Shown here one piece after another: positions 32,435 to 41,942 of a stretch of 64,000 nucleotides of DNA; the first letter of the stretch is position 1; each line of letters begins with the position of its first letter. Both the position numbers and the translations under genes were made by a program. The DNA is from Shewanella psychropiezotolerans (GTDB lineage: Bacteria; Pseudomonadota; Gammaproteobacteria; Enterobacterales; Shewanellaceae): NCBI RefSeq assembly GCF_007197555.1, contig NZ_CP041614.1, forward strand, positions 922,001-986,000, in the 5' to 3' direction. The notes below the pieces were generated by a model. That model did no database searches and was not told where the DNA came from. It was given only the letters and a program-made list of their open reading frames with translations.

Positions 32435-33886
32435 ATGATGAAAATGAAAGAAACAACAGTGAATCAAATTGTGTCACTAGCGGCGCTGGCTCTGATTGCA
32501 CTACCCGTGGGGATAGCTTGCATCGTGCTGGGTTACGGCCTCGGAGATAACCCATGTATTTTATGTTGGCAAGAACGTACCGCCATGGTGTTAGTATCCT
32601 TGATTGCAATATTTATCATGCGTTACGGCCTTAAACCTAAGTATTTAGGTGCCTTGGTCTTTGCATCTGTTTATGGTTTGTGGGCAGGCTACCGCCACAG
32701 TTCAAATCATATTCTTAGGGATATTGGTCAAGGCTTCGGTCCGGCAATTTTTGGTGTGCATACCTATGTCTGGGTCATGGTCGTATTCATCGTTGTCCTG
32801 TTGTTTGCCTCTGTGCTGTTGGTGTTGCAAGGAGATCGGCTTAGTGAAAAAGAGGATAAGCATCGTTGGACGGGCCTTAACAAGACGACTGTCATGGTAT
32901 TTTTGGTGGTGATTGGCTTTAATATTGTGCAGGCTTTTACCCAAACGGGCCCGTTCCCTTTCATAGGGCAAGGCGATCCGTACCGAATGTCTTTCGATAA
33001 AGATAGGATCGTCTGGTCAATGGATCATTGGCCTAAGCTTTCATCCCTCTCTGCTCGTGGTAGTTACGCGATTGAGCGCCCCGACTTTGCCGATATGGTT
33101 TCCAGTAATACGCCAATATTTGCTAATATGGCGAGTCTAGCCGCCTCAGAGTCAGTGATCTTGCCTGAAGAGATAAAAGGGCTTGCAACCGGGGTCAGCT
33201 ATAGTCCGACTCGTGATATGTACGTTGTTGTGACTAGCAACAACTGGGTCTATTTCTTAAGTGGTGATTTGAAAAATGTACTGGCATCAGTATTGATCGA
33301 TGGCGCCTTCTCGGTAGAGATTTCTAACCTTACTGGCGTCGTGTTCGATAGTGATTCGAGCGTACTAATTATCACAGATCATAAGAGTTTTGTTCGTCTG
33401 GCCTATGATGAAACTGCAAAATTTGAAGATAGCTATTGGTTATTTATGGATGGTACTGACGGTGTGAAAGAGCTTAAGCGTAGCCGATTTGCAACGGTTA
33501 GAGCTAAGTATAACTACATTGGTAGTTTGGGGTGGGATGTACAAAAGCAAGAGTATCTCACTATCACTTTGCCAGTTAAGGTGCGTAATAACTTTATTGT
33601 TTCACGATTAAGTGGTGAAGATTTTGAACTCAATAGTGAAGCGAAAATAGGTAATACTGCTGGTGAATATCCTATGATCACAGGTTTAGTGGTAGCTGAG
33701 AATAAGGCGTACCTGCTTAATCACAGTGGCAATCAGATTTTGGTTATGGATATGGAAAATAATAACTTGGAAGCTGCAATGGATTTCTCTGAGATTGAAA
33801 ACCCACAGGGATTGACTTTAGTTAGTGGGCAATATGTGGTTCTCAGTGGTGTCGAGGGTAGTAATAGCCTGACCTTTTTTAAATAA
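32435..33886 (+). CDS. DsbB-family domain fused to a periplasmic propeller-like domain
   Basis: A 483-residue protein. The first about 180 residues form four to five helices with the DsbB-type motif NPCILCWQER (Cys41 and Cys44). In DsbB this cysteine pair passes electrons to quinone. The second periplasmic cysteine pair that accepts electrons from DsbA is missing. After another helix, residues about 180-483 form a soluble, beta-rich, propeller-like domain (GVSYSPTRDMYVVVTSNNWVY, and a VFDSDSSVLIITDHK repeat). The fusion may redirect the DsbB-like domain to a specific partner; that is inference. Confidence 0.75.
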   Translation: MMKMKETTVNQIVSLAALALIALPVGIACIVLGYGLGDNPCILCWQERTAMVLVSLIAIFIMRYGLKPKYLGALVFASVYGLWAGYRHSSNHILRDIGQGFGPAIFGVHTYVWVMVVFIVVLLFASVLLVLQGDRLSEKEDKHRWTGLNKTTVMVFLVVIGFNIVQAFTQTGPFPFIGQGDPYRMSFDKDRIVWSMDHWPKLSSLSARGSYAIERPDFADMVSSNTPIFANMASLAASESVILPEEIKGLATGVSYSPTRDMYVVVTSNNWVYFLSGDLKNVLASVLIDGAFSVEISNLTGVVFDSDSSVLIITDHKSFVRLAYDETAKFEDSYWLFMDGTDGVKELKRSRFATVRAKYNYIGSLGWDVQKQEYLTITLPVKVRNNFIVSRLSGEDFELNSEAKIGNTAGEYPMITGLVVAENKAYLLNHSGNQILVMDMENNNLEAAMDFSEIENPQGLTLVSGQYVVLSGVEGSNSLTFFK

Positions 33887-33908
33887 CCTATCAAGGAAGA
33901 TCATTATA

Positions 33909-33940
33909 ATGAGCCTATGAAAATCGATTCATGGGCTCAT
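33909..33940. terminator. Bidirectional hairpin between convergent genes
   Basis: ATGAGCCTATGAA and TTCATGGGCTCAT form a 13-bp stem (one G-U) with a 6-base loop, between the DsbB-like gene and the SIMPL gene. There is no strong T-run. Confidence 0.55.
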
Positions 33941-33978
33941 TGATGACTAATTTTATATAAGTAGGAGGGTATTAGCTT

Positions 33979-34680
33979 TTATTTTAGTTTGTAAATCACT
34001 TCGACTCTGTCTCGAATGGTGACTTGGCCTTGTTGATAGCTTTCGGCTACGTCATAGCTAGGACCGGCGTTCATGCGTAACATCACAGGCTGAACCGGGC
34101 GTTGATCTAAGTAACGGATCTCCCAGATCCCCTGGATCTTTTCACCGAACCCTTCGGCGAGTTTCTTGGCTTTCTGCTGAGCATCCTTGATGGCTGCCAG
34201 ACGAGCCTTATCTATATATTCCTCCTCCTTGCTTGTCTTGAGCGCTATGTTATTTATTCGGTTGATGCCCTCTTCGAGCGCCGAGTCTAAGATCTTATTG
34301 AGGTTGGACAGATCATCGACTGTGACAATTAATCTACGGCTTGCGCTATAGCCTGTTAACTCGGCGGGCTTGTCTTTCTGATAATGATATTGTGGCTGCA
34401 GGTTCAGGTTGGCGCTCTGGATCTTGTTTCTCGAAATACCAGCCAACTTTAAGCGGGCAATAAATTTGGCAACGGCCAGGTCTGAGCTGTCTTTCGCGGC
34501 CTTGGCAGTCTTCTCCTTAATTGTGACTTCGACATTGATCTCAGCCATATCGGCATCAACCTGGAGTTGGCTACTTCCCACCGTTTCCAAATGAGGGAAA
34601 CTTAGCTCTGCAGCTTGAATGAGGGGAGAGACAAAGATAAGGCTGCTCGATACCAGTGCGGCTAAAAGTGTTTTATTCAT
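33979..34680 (-). CDS. SIMPL-domain periplasmic protein (YggE-like)
   Basis: A 233-residue exported protein with a signal peptide (MNKTLLAALVSSSLIFVSPLIQA). The SIMPL domain is recognised by ISVEGSSQLQVDADMAEI-like opening (here VGSSQLQVDADMAEINVEV), the LNLQPQYHYQ...ELTGYSASRRLIVTVDDL core, and KARLAAIKDAQQKAKKLAEGFG. E. coli YggE is linked to lower oxidative stress; the mechanism is unknown. The ATG at 34680 follows GGAG; the in-frame TTG at 34695 overlaps that site. Confidence 0.88.
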   Translation of the reverse strand: MNKTLLAALVSSSLIFVSPLIQAAELSFPHLETVGSSQLQVDADMAEINVEVTIKEKTAKAAKDSSDLAVAKFIARLKLAGISRNKIQSANLNLQPQYHYQKDKPAELTGYSASRRLIVTVDDLSNLNKILDSALEEGINRINNIALKTSKEEEYIDKARLAAIKDAQQKAKKLAEGFGEKIQGIWEIRYLDQRPVQPVMLRMNAGPSYDVAESYQQGQVTIRDRVEVIYKLK

Positions 34681-35045
34681 GGTTTTCGACTCCAATCTTA
34701 GAAATAAAAAGTTAAATACGAGTTCTGAAGTTATAAACGCAAGGAAAACAGAAAAGGGTTTTATTTTTTATCTTTTGTTTGCTGCCATTATTTTTAGCGC
34801 TAAGGGAGTGCTGCCATAGTCATCTAGTGTACGGCTAGCTGAATTCCACCTATTTATGATTAATGCAACCAATGCATCAAATTGTTACCTCCAGCCATAA
34901 TAGATTGTCTTTCTAAGGTTAGGATATCAATATGTTACTACTTGGTTGCTGGTTTGTTTGGTTTCGTTTTCTTTGACTATACTATGGCTAACGGTGACTA
35001 GCTGTATTTTTATCTGGGATAATTAGCGAAAGCTATGGAGGTGGT
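34681..35045. other. Divergent intergenic region
   Basis: About 365 bp, AT-rich, without recognised genes or RNA. It should contain promoters for the SIMPL gene (-) and the membrane protein gene (+). Confidence 0.35.
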
Positions 35046-35756
35046 ATGTATTTTATAAGAAGAAACCTGGTGTTAGGTTTAGCCATTGTCTTATGCTACC
35101 TAGCTGTCACCCTTTACACCGGAAAACTTGAAGATGTGTCCCTGTCTGATGAGGCCCATGTATATGGTACTGAACAGGCCTATGGCAGAGCCGTAGTAGA
35201 TCACAGAGTTTCATTGTCTGATATTCGTGAAGTGGCTCAAGGGCAGATAGAAAGGCCATATGAAACAAAAAATATAATCACTATAAGTAGTTACAATGAG
35301 TTTTCCAGTGTGACTAATCCAGCTATGGCCGAGGTAGGTACAAATAATTTAGGCCGGGGTGTTAAAGCTAATCTGGCCAATACCAGTAGTATTAAAACTG
35401 GTGATATTAAAGGCAGTAATAACGTGAATACGCGAGCGAGTGTTACAGCTAGGCTCGAAGCCTTGAGGGAACTACACAAGGACCCTAATTACAAGGTCGA
35501 GCTTGAGAAGAGACGATTGTCCAGTGTGCTCAATACGGCTATCTTCCTCTTAGGTATTGCCATTATTTCATTGACACTTAGCGGGGATAATCAGAAGCGG
35601 GAGTTCGATGAGAAGATGATATTTTTGTCGGCGTTAATCTTAATCGATTTTGTGTTTATTGGTGGCCAATTCACCATGTTAATGCCCTTGATAGGCTTAG
35701 CCGTACTCTATAGCCGACAGTATTTAAGCACTAATTTTACCCCCCATCAGGAGTAG
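35046..35756 (+). CDS. Unrecognised membrane protein with long extracytoplasmic loop
   Basis: A 236-residue protein I cannot place in a family. One N-terminal helix (residues about 6-24) is followed by about 130 hydrophilic residues, Asn/Thr/Ser-rich in the middle (NTSSIKTGDIKGSNNVNTRAS). There are then two or three helices at the C-terminus (about 160-180, 190-230) separated by a charged loop (SGDNQKREFDEK). The first hydrophilic segment is probably periplasmic. It is monocistronic; the ATG has a GGAGGT site 7 bases upstream. Confidence 0.7.
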   Translation: MYFIRRNLVLGLAIVLCYLAVTLYTGKLEDVSLSDEAHVYGTEQAYGRAVVDHRVSLSDIREVAQGQIERPYETKNIITISSYNEFSSVTNPAMAEVGTNNLGRGVKANLANTSSIKTGDIKGSNNVNTRASVTARLEALRELHKDPNYKVELEKRRLSSVLNTAIFLLGIAIISLTLSGDNQKREFDEKMIFLSALILIDFVFIGGQFTMLMPLIGLAVLYSRQYLSTNFTPHQE

Positions 35757-35978
35757 GTAACTTAAGTTTTGAGTCGCTATACACCACATTTTGGCTGCGG
35801 GAACCTGAGTATGGTTAAGTTGCCCCATGTTTAATGAAATCTGTAAAATGTGACCCTGAACTATTTCCTAAAGCTTACTTTACCCAGAGTAAGCTAGCCC
35901 AAAGTAAGCAATTATACAAAGCGGCTTATCATGAAGTACTAAGATCAACCGCAGAATAACAATGACATCAATATCCAA

Positions 35979-38222
35979 TTAGCGTTCCAATTTTTGTCCA
36001 CTGCCAAGCAGAGATGACTGATTGGAATGCTTATTCTTATGGGCCTGTAACGTCGGCGTTAAACCGAGATCTGGCTTGCCTATATCTCCCTGACTATAGT
36101 CACATACTCCATCGGGGAATATATTTTCTAATTGACCCTGGTAAGCCTGTATGGAGACATTACCGTATAAACCTCGCTCTATGGCATCGCCAACAGGAAT
36201 ACGACCACACTTGAAGATACTGCCGGCCCAAGGGCCCCCAGCCTGTACGCGAATATTGCTGTATATGGGGTATATTTTGCTGCATTTTCCTAATGGCTTA
36301 TTGTTCCATTCGCCATCCCACACATCTTCCCCCTCAAATTGTACCTTTCCCTGATAATCTATGCAGGCATCGGCTAAATCTGCGGGTTTGCTGGTGATAG
36401 GATCTTTATCTTCGGAGGCTCTTATGGCCAATAGCCATTGATCAAGAAACGCTATGCCCTTATCGATAGGAATATGATCTTTATGGGATATCCAAACCAC
36501 CTGATTTTCATTGTGCCCTTGATATTCCTGGATTCTTAGCCGAGTTTCGAAGGAGGCTAAGGTGTGGTGCATATTGAGATCGTCTTCTAAATAGTGACGG
36601 ATCTCCAAGATAGGAAGCTCCGCCTTACCTATGAATATCTGTCCATATTTATAGCCATTGACGATCGCTTGTGGATCGGATGGTTTTCGTTTAGCAATAT
36701 GGGATTTCGGCTCCGTGATATTATTGCGACTCCACAGGCTTAGCCAGATGGGGAACTTCATGCCAAAAGGAGTAAATGCCGTTTCTTTACGCATTTTATC
36801 TTGTGGCACCCAGGAACCGATATACTGATTGAGGTGAATGAACTCTTCGATGTTGATATCTCCCCTCTGCATGGCTCTCAGGCCATACTGAACACCCTCA
36901 TTACCCCAAGTTGTTCGTGCAAATCCATGACGATCAGTGCCATAAATCTGAGCTAAATCTTGCCAATAGGTCCAGTTAACCTGCTCTTTTACCTTATCGG
37001 AGAAGTAAGGTTTGACGAAACCTTGCTTAGGGTTGTAGAAGAAAGTTGCGGCGATGAACCAAGAATAAACACACTCGCTGCTGCCATTGGGCATGGAGGG
37101 CCAGGCACCTGCAAACAGTTGATTGAGAGGGACTAAGAAGGTATAGGGATGGTCGAAACCATTAATACCATTCATACCCTCGATATTTTCTCTCTGCTCC
37201 CAGTCTTTCCACTTACTATTAGCGTTATCTGTGACGTTAAAGTAGTGCTGTAACAGGTCGCAATCGAGCAGGAATATCGATTGTGACACCATATCCGGAA
37301 AGCTATAAATTGGCATTAACCCATCTAAAACCCCAGTGCTGTTTTGAGCGATAAGGTATTGTGCGAGTCCGCCACCCGAGCCGCCAATGCCTAAGGTATA
37401 GAGGGGATCGCCATAGAGGGAGGTGAACTGTGCCTTGACTCTTCTAGCTGTATCTTCGGCGAGCAACATGTTATAGCTGTAGCTGGTATTGTTGCCACTG
37501 GAGGCTATGACGGCGTAGCCTTGTCTGAGCAAAGTGAGGCGTCTGTTAATGAGGCGTTCAGCCCCCATACGTCCCTGTCGAAAACCTATGCTGGCTCCGC
37601 CTTTGAATTGATAGATGAGCTTATTATTCCAATATTGCTTAGTGTCTCTGACTCCTAAGCTGGTCTCGGACACTAGCATGGTGAGAAAATAGATATAGCG
37701 GTTGATGCTACCTCTCTCTAAACGGAAGATCTCCGGGACTGGCTTACCGTCGATCTCAGTTGTCGCAATCTCAGCCCTTGCTGGTGGGTTGTCGAGATCG
37801 TAGGCTCGTATTTTATCTGTGCCTGTTAAGGTATAAAAATAGTCTATTCTTGAGGTGACCATACAGTCTTTGCTATAACCAATTATCTCGTCGTTTTCAT
37901 CGTAAACTGTGACGCCATAGCCTTCTTGATTATCAACAAGGGGCTGACCCAAACCAGCATCGATTGTCATACAGTAGAAAGGGTATTGGCGCTTACCTGA
38001 GTAGAGACTATCGGCTGGGCCAACTTCACCGAGTTTGATTGGGAAAGGGAAGGTTTCTCTGGGTCTTGGAGTGAGGCTTATGTGCTTATCTACCTGTAAA
38101 AATAGGTTTTCTTGATCCATAGGCGCAATGGCAATGACCTGACGTTTTACCAGGGGATCTTGCCCACAGGCGGTTAAAATGCTTGTTAAAACAAATAATA
38201 ATATCAAGAGTTTTCTGCTCAT
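35979..38222 (-). CDS. DUF6351-type lipoprotein, alpha/beta-hydrolase fold
   Basis: A 747-residue protein with lipoprotein signal and lipobox LTAC, so membrane-anchored outside the cytoplasm. Residues about 235-300 hold the hydrolase nucleophile elbow GIGGSGGG. The C-terminal segment IFPDGVCDYS matches the ending I recall for DUF6351 proteins, which are related to tannases and oligomer hydrolases. Many cysteines suggest disulfides. The substrate is unknown; an ester is likely. It lies in its own unit, downstream of the chemoreceptor gene on the same strand but with a 190-bp gap. Confidence 0.75.
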   Translation of the reverse strand: MSRKLLILLFVLTSILTACGQDPLVKRQVIAIAPMDQENLFLQVDKHISLTPRPRETFPFPIKLGEVGPADSLYSGKRQYPFYCMTIDAGLGQPLVDNQEGYGVTVYDENDEIIGYSKDCMVTSRIDYFYTLTGTDKIRAYDLDNPPARAEIATTEIDGKPVPEIFRLERGSINRYIYFLTMLVSETSLGVRDTKQYWNNKLIYQFKGGASIGFRQGRMGAERLINRRLTLLRQGYAVIASSGNNTSYSYNMLLAEDTARRVKAQFTSLYGDPLYTLGIGGSGGGLAQYLIAQNSTGVLDGLMPIYSFPDMVSQSIFLLDCDLLQHYFNVTDNANSKWKDWEQRENIEGMNGINGFDHPYTFLVPLNQLFAGAWPSMPNGSSECVYSWFIAATFFYNPKQGFVKPYFSDKVKEQVNWTYWQDLAQIYGTDRHGFARTTWGNEGVQYGLRAMQRGDINIEEFIHLNQYIGSWVPQDKMRKETAFTPFGMKFPIWLSLWSRNNITEPKSHIAKRKPSDPQAIVNGYKYGQIFIGKAELPILEIRHYLEDDLNMHHTLASFETRLRIQEYQGHNENQVVWISHKDHIPIDKGIAFLDQWLLAIRASEDKDPITSKPADLADACIDYQGKVQFEGEDVWDGEWNNKPLGKCSKIYPIYSNIRVQAGGPWAGSIFKCGRIPVGDAIERGLYGNVSIQAYQGQLENIFPDGVCDYSQGDIGKPDLGLTPTLQAHKNKHSNQSSLLGSGQKLER

Positions 38223-38370
38223 TTCTAACTCCCTTCCTTATGTAGTTCTCCTCTTAAGTCTTGTTCGATTCGATAAAAAAGCAACAATTATGTTGAAAAT
38301 AGTTTAGAAAAAATCTAAAACAAAATTCACAAAAATAGTGTATATGAACGCAATATCTTTACGGGGATAG

Positions 38371-38389
38371 GGGCTCATATTGCGAGCCC
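38371..38389. other. Hairpin downstream of the chemoreceptor gene
   Basis: GGGCTC-N7-GAGCCC lies just after the chemoreceptor's stop on the minus strand. It may be a weak terminator; no T-run. Confidence 0.35.
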
Positions 38390-38413
38390 TTTGGTGACGG
38401 GGCGTAGAGGGGA

Positions 38414-40501
38414 TCAGTAACGGAAATGGTTTATTTTTTCGTTGACTTCGTCTACCAGTCTGGCAGAGCTGCTGCTTTCCTCTTGGGCCGAAACCGCTCC
38501 TTGAGCCAGAGATTCGGCGGCGTCATTGATGGCCACTATGTTGCGATTGACCTCCTCTGTCACTGCTGCTTGCTCCTCTGCCGCACTGGCAATCTGATGT
38601 GCCATATCCTGAATTTTACTACTCTGATTATTGACTTCATCAAGTTCAATTACGGCTTGCTTAGCATGGGTTAGGCAGGTCTGACTGAGTTCTCTGCTTT
38701 GTGACATGGTATTCACCGCTTGCTTACTCTTGCTGCGCAGGGAATCTATCATCTGTTGGATCTCGTCGGTAGAGTCTGCGGTTCGGGTTGCTAAGACTCT
38801 GACTTCGTCTGCGACCACGGCAAATCCTCGACCTTGTTCGCCGGCTCTGGCGGCTTCAATGGCCGCGTTGAGTGCTAATAGGTTGGTTTGCTCTGAGATA
38901 TTGCGGATCACATCTAATATTGAGCCGATACTCTCGGTTTGTTTTTCAAGATCGATTATCTCATTGGATGCATGGTTCACATGCTCGGACAGAGACTGTA
39001 ATCCATCGGCGTTGGCTTTGACTACCTCCTGGCCTCTGGAAACAGATTCCTGAGTCGTAGACACTGAATCGGCCGTGACCTGAGCATTATCGGAGACGCT
39101 GTGGGCGGTCGACGACATCTCATTAGTTGCGGTAACGACTTGTTCTATCTCCATCTGCTGCTTGCTTATCTGCTCTCTGCCGGACTCAGACAAGGCGGCA
39201 TTGCGCTCGGAACTCAGGGTTAGCTCGGTCATGCTGTTGGCAACATCAGAGACGATGGAGCGAACATTAGCAATAAAGGTATTGAGGTGTGTGGCAAGCT
39301 GGCCTGTTTCGTCGCTGCGTTTAATTTTTATCTCTTGAGTTAGATCGCCACCAGACTGGGTCAACTTGGCGACCACATCAACCAACTCACGAATGGGGCG
39401 GTTGATAGAGCCGGACATAAACCAGATGAGTAGCATGCCAAAAAGAGCTGAGATAAAGCCCACGACGAGTTGGCCGTTTAGGTTAGAGGCAAAGCCTGTT
39501 TCCAGCTGCTCGACTATGTCATAAGCCTTGCTCAGTGCCAGTTCTTTTGGCACCTGTATTAGTATTTCCCATTGAGCATTGGTCCCAGTCACCGCAAATG
39601 TTTTACTGGCGATGATACTGGTGTCACTGATAGATGTTTGCTGTTTCTGTCTGGTTGATATCAGGCCGGTAATGTCTGTATTAGTGGCGACCTTACTGAT
39701 GTTGTCCTTATTGGTACTGTCGGCACTGACGAGCCCTCTGGGACTGAGTATTATCACCCTGGCTGCGCCGCCATAAAGATTTTCGGCCGCTTTAGTTGCC
39801 AGTTGCTGCAGGAAGTTGAGTGAGTAATCGACCCCCACCATACCAACGTAACGACTGTTACGAATGAGAGGTGCAACAAATGAGCTGAGTAGGGTATCTA
39901 CCCCCTGGACCTTATAGGAGGCGGGATCGATAACACAGGGCGCACGACTCTCCATAGGGCACAGATACCACTCGGAGTTTCTCACTCCGGTAGGAGTTAA
40001 TTTTTCGGTGTAGAAGTCACTCAGAGGCTGGATATCGATCTTACCCGAGGGCGAACGTGTCCAGTAGGGGGCAAACTTTCCATCGGCTTGTGAATATTTA
40101 TTGTCAGTATTATCAGCATCTGAACCATCGAACTTATCGGCTTCCCAACCTGTATAGATACCTAAGATGTCGTGATTATTTTCCACTAAATTCTTTAGCA
40201 TGCTGTTGACTTGGGCGCGACTAAGCCCTGGTGCTTCAGGGAACAAGCCGCCTGCAACTGAGGTGGCAATATCCATGGCATGGTCGAAGGCTGCATTGAT
40301 TTTCAGCGCCTCTTGCTGCGCCGATAAATTAATATTTTCAATGACTTGTTCCTGAGCCTGATTGAGTACGCTGGTGTGTACTTCATGGCGCAGTGATTGA
40401 TTCGACAGGTAGCCATAGCCTATGATTGCCAAGGTTACCGCGAGTAAACTCGCGGTACCGAAGAGTAAGATCTGGTGTCGGATACTGGAAAATTGAATCA
40501 T
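38414..40501 (-). CDS. Methyl-accepting chemotaxis protein with dCache-like sensor
   Basis: A 695-residue chemoreceptor. One N-terminal transmembrane helix is followed by a periplasmic region of about 300 residues (30-340). This region has dCache features, including [15 protein letters not shown] and [17 protein letters not shown] second helix (about 350-370), a HAMP domain ([23 protein letters not shown]) and the signalling domain follow. The hairpin tip [21 protein letters not shown] is intact. The ligand is unknown; dCache sensors often bind amino acids or carboxylates. It is monocistronic. Confidence 0.93.
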   Translation of the reverse strand: MIQFSSIRHQILLFGTASLLAVTLAIIGYGYLSNQSLRHEVHTSVLNQAQEQVIENINLSAQQEALKINAAFDHAMDIATSVAGGLFPEAPGLSRAQVNSMLKNLVENNHDILGIYTGWEADKFDGSDADNTDNKYSQADGKFAPYWTRSPSGKIDIQPLSDFYTEKLTPTGVRNSEWYLCPMESRAPCVIDPASYKVQGVDTLLSSFVAPLIRNSRYVGMVGVDYSLNFLQQLATKAAENLYGGAARVIILSPRGLVSADSTNKDNISKVATNTDITGLISTRQKQQTSISDTSIIASKTFAVTGTNAQWEILIQVPKELALSKAYDIVEQLETGFASNLNGQLVVGFISALFGMLLIWFMSGSINRPIRELVDVVAKLTQSGGDLTQEIKIKRSDETGQLATHLNTFIANVRSIVSDVANSMTELTLSSERNAALSESGREQISKQQMEIEQVVTATNEMSSTAHSVSDNAQVTADSVSTTQESVSRGQEVVKANADGLQSLSEHVNHASNEIIDLEKQTESIGSILDVIRNISEQTNLLALNAAIEAARAGEQGRGFAVVADEVRVLATRTADSTDEIQQMIDSLRSKSKQAVNTMSQSRELSQTCLTHAKQAVIELDEVNNQSSKIQDMAHQIASAAEEQAAVTEEVNRNIVAINDAAESLAQGAVSAQEESSSSARLVDEVNEKINHFRY

Positions 40502-40647
40502 TGTGGCCCCTTGGATAAAATCTATCCTTTCAATACTAGTTCACTATCTTGAATTCGGGGCTTGGAAGGGAAAAATAGCATTAAACCAACACCTTTACCT
40601 TGTTTCTCTGGGCTGGGTAGGCGGGAAAATGTGGGGCCTGGTTTGTA

Positions 40648-41787
40648 TTAAGCCACTAGTCGTTTCGAGTTAGCCGCATATTCTGTGGACTGCATCTCCT
40701 GTAAGCGGCTGAAAGTTCGTCTGAACTCGAAGCTCAATGCGCCTTCACTGTACAGTTCCTCCAGGGGGACTTCGGCTGACAGGTAGAGATTGACTCGCTG
40801 ATCGTAAAGCTCGTCTATTAGGGCGATAAAGCGTCTGGCCGGGTCATCACCCACAGCATAAGAGAGTTGACGTTCGCCTGTTTCGGTGGCGATAGCGCCA
40901 TCTTCTGTGCCCCTGGCGCGGATCCAGGACTTGGGGAGACCGCCGAGCACGGGAATATCGCTGACAAACAGGGTATCGAAGCGACTGGCCAGCTCAATAT
41001 AGTCCAGCTGAGATCTGGGACCGTCACATAAGGCATCGAAACTAAACCAGGCCTGATTATCACTGACCTTGATGACTGGAATACTGCGGCCTAAGATCTG
41101 TATCGATTCATTGCTATAGGTGTTCTCGTCAGCTTTCGAGCCAAATAACTCATTAAATTTTGCATGCTGAGCCAAGAAGTAGATCTGCTTAAATTCCAGG
41201 GAACGCAGTCGATGATCTTCCTTGCCATCTAAGTGAAACTCGGTGCAGTGGGCCTGTAGCAAAGCAATCGTAGGCAGGAAACGGTCTCTCTGCAGCCCGC
41301 ATTCATAAAGGCGGGGGATAGGTATGTTGGAGGTGGCGACTAATATAACCCCTTCTTTGTATAGGGCCTCGAACAAGGTACCGAGGATCATGGCGTCACC
41401 TATGTCTGAGACAAAAAACTCATCGAAACAGATCACCTTGCACTCTTTGGCAATGTGTTTAGCGATGCGAACTAAGGGATCTCTTTTACCTGATTCGGTT
41501 AACATGTCTTTATGTATCCGCGCCATAAACCGATGAAAGTGCAGCCTAAGCGTCAGCTCATCATCCAGTGCGTCGCAGAAAAGATCCATTAACATGGTCT
41601 TACCTCGGCCCACATCCCCCCAGAGATAGACTCCTTTAATTGAGTCAGACGGGTTTATGCCTTGAGGTGTGGTGAGTTGCTCGAACAGGGTATTGAGTAA
41701 AGCCACCGCCTGCTCTTGCTGAGGGTCGAAGCTAAAATCTAGCTGAGTGAGTTTCTGCCGATATTTAACGAGAGGAGAGAGGCTCAT
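40648..41787 (-). CDS. zapE: Cell division protein ZapE (AFG1-like ATPase)
   Basis: A 379-residue AFG1/ZapE-family P-loop ATPase that affects FtsZ-ring stability late in division. Walker A is LWGDVGRGKT. Family-specific stretches follow: LHFHRFMARIHKDM, CFDEFFVSDIGDAMILG (Walker B) and VATSNIPIPRLYECGLQRDRFLP. The ATG at 41787 gives MSLSPLVKYRQ, matching the usual N-terminus; a TTG further up is unlikely. A 39-bp inverted repeat (11-bp arms, 41823-41861) lies between it and the upstream M16 gene. Confidence 0.93.
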   Translation of the reverse strand: MSLSPLVKYRQKLTQLDFSFDPQQEQAVALLNTLFEQLTTPQGINPSDSIKGVYLWGDVGRGKTMLMDLFCDALDDELTLRLHFHRFMARIHKDMLTESGKRDPLVRIAKHIAKECKVICFDEFFVSDIGDAMILGTLFEALYKEGVILVATSNIPIPRLYECGLQRDRFLPTIALLQAHCTEFHLDGKEDHRLRSLEFKQIYFLAQHAKFNELFGSKADENTYSNESIQILGRSIPVIKVSDNQAWFSFDALCDGPRSQLDYIELASRFDTLFVSDIPVLGGLPKSWIRARGTEDGAIATETGERQLSYAVGDDPARRFIALIDELYDQRVNLYLSAEVPLEELYSEGALSFEFRRTFSRLQEMQSTEYAANSKRLVA

Positions 41788-41822
41788 ATTGACTGGATAT
41801 ATCGATTGGGGTGGGCGCAAGT

Positions 41823-41861
41823 ATATCAGTTGTGCCGTTTTAAAGTAGGGACAACTGATAT
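41823..41861. repeat. Inverted repeat upstream of zapE
   Basis: ATATCAGTTGT and ACAACTGATAT are perfect 11-bp arms around a 17-base spacer. It could be an operator or a transcription stop for the M16 operon; there is no T-run. Confidence 0.45.
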
Positions 41862-41942
41862 GACTTGATTCTGTTAATGTTTAGCTCTTATATCGATTGG
41901 CATTATCTGTTATCCGATAGCAGCTGAGCTACTCAAAGTAGC

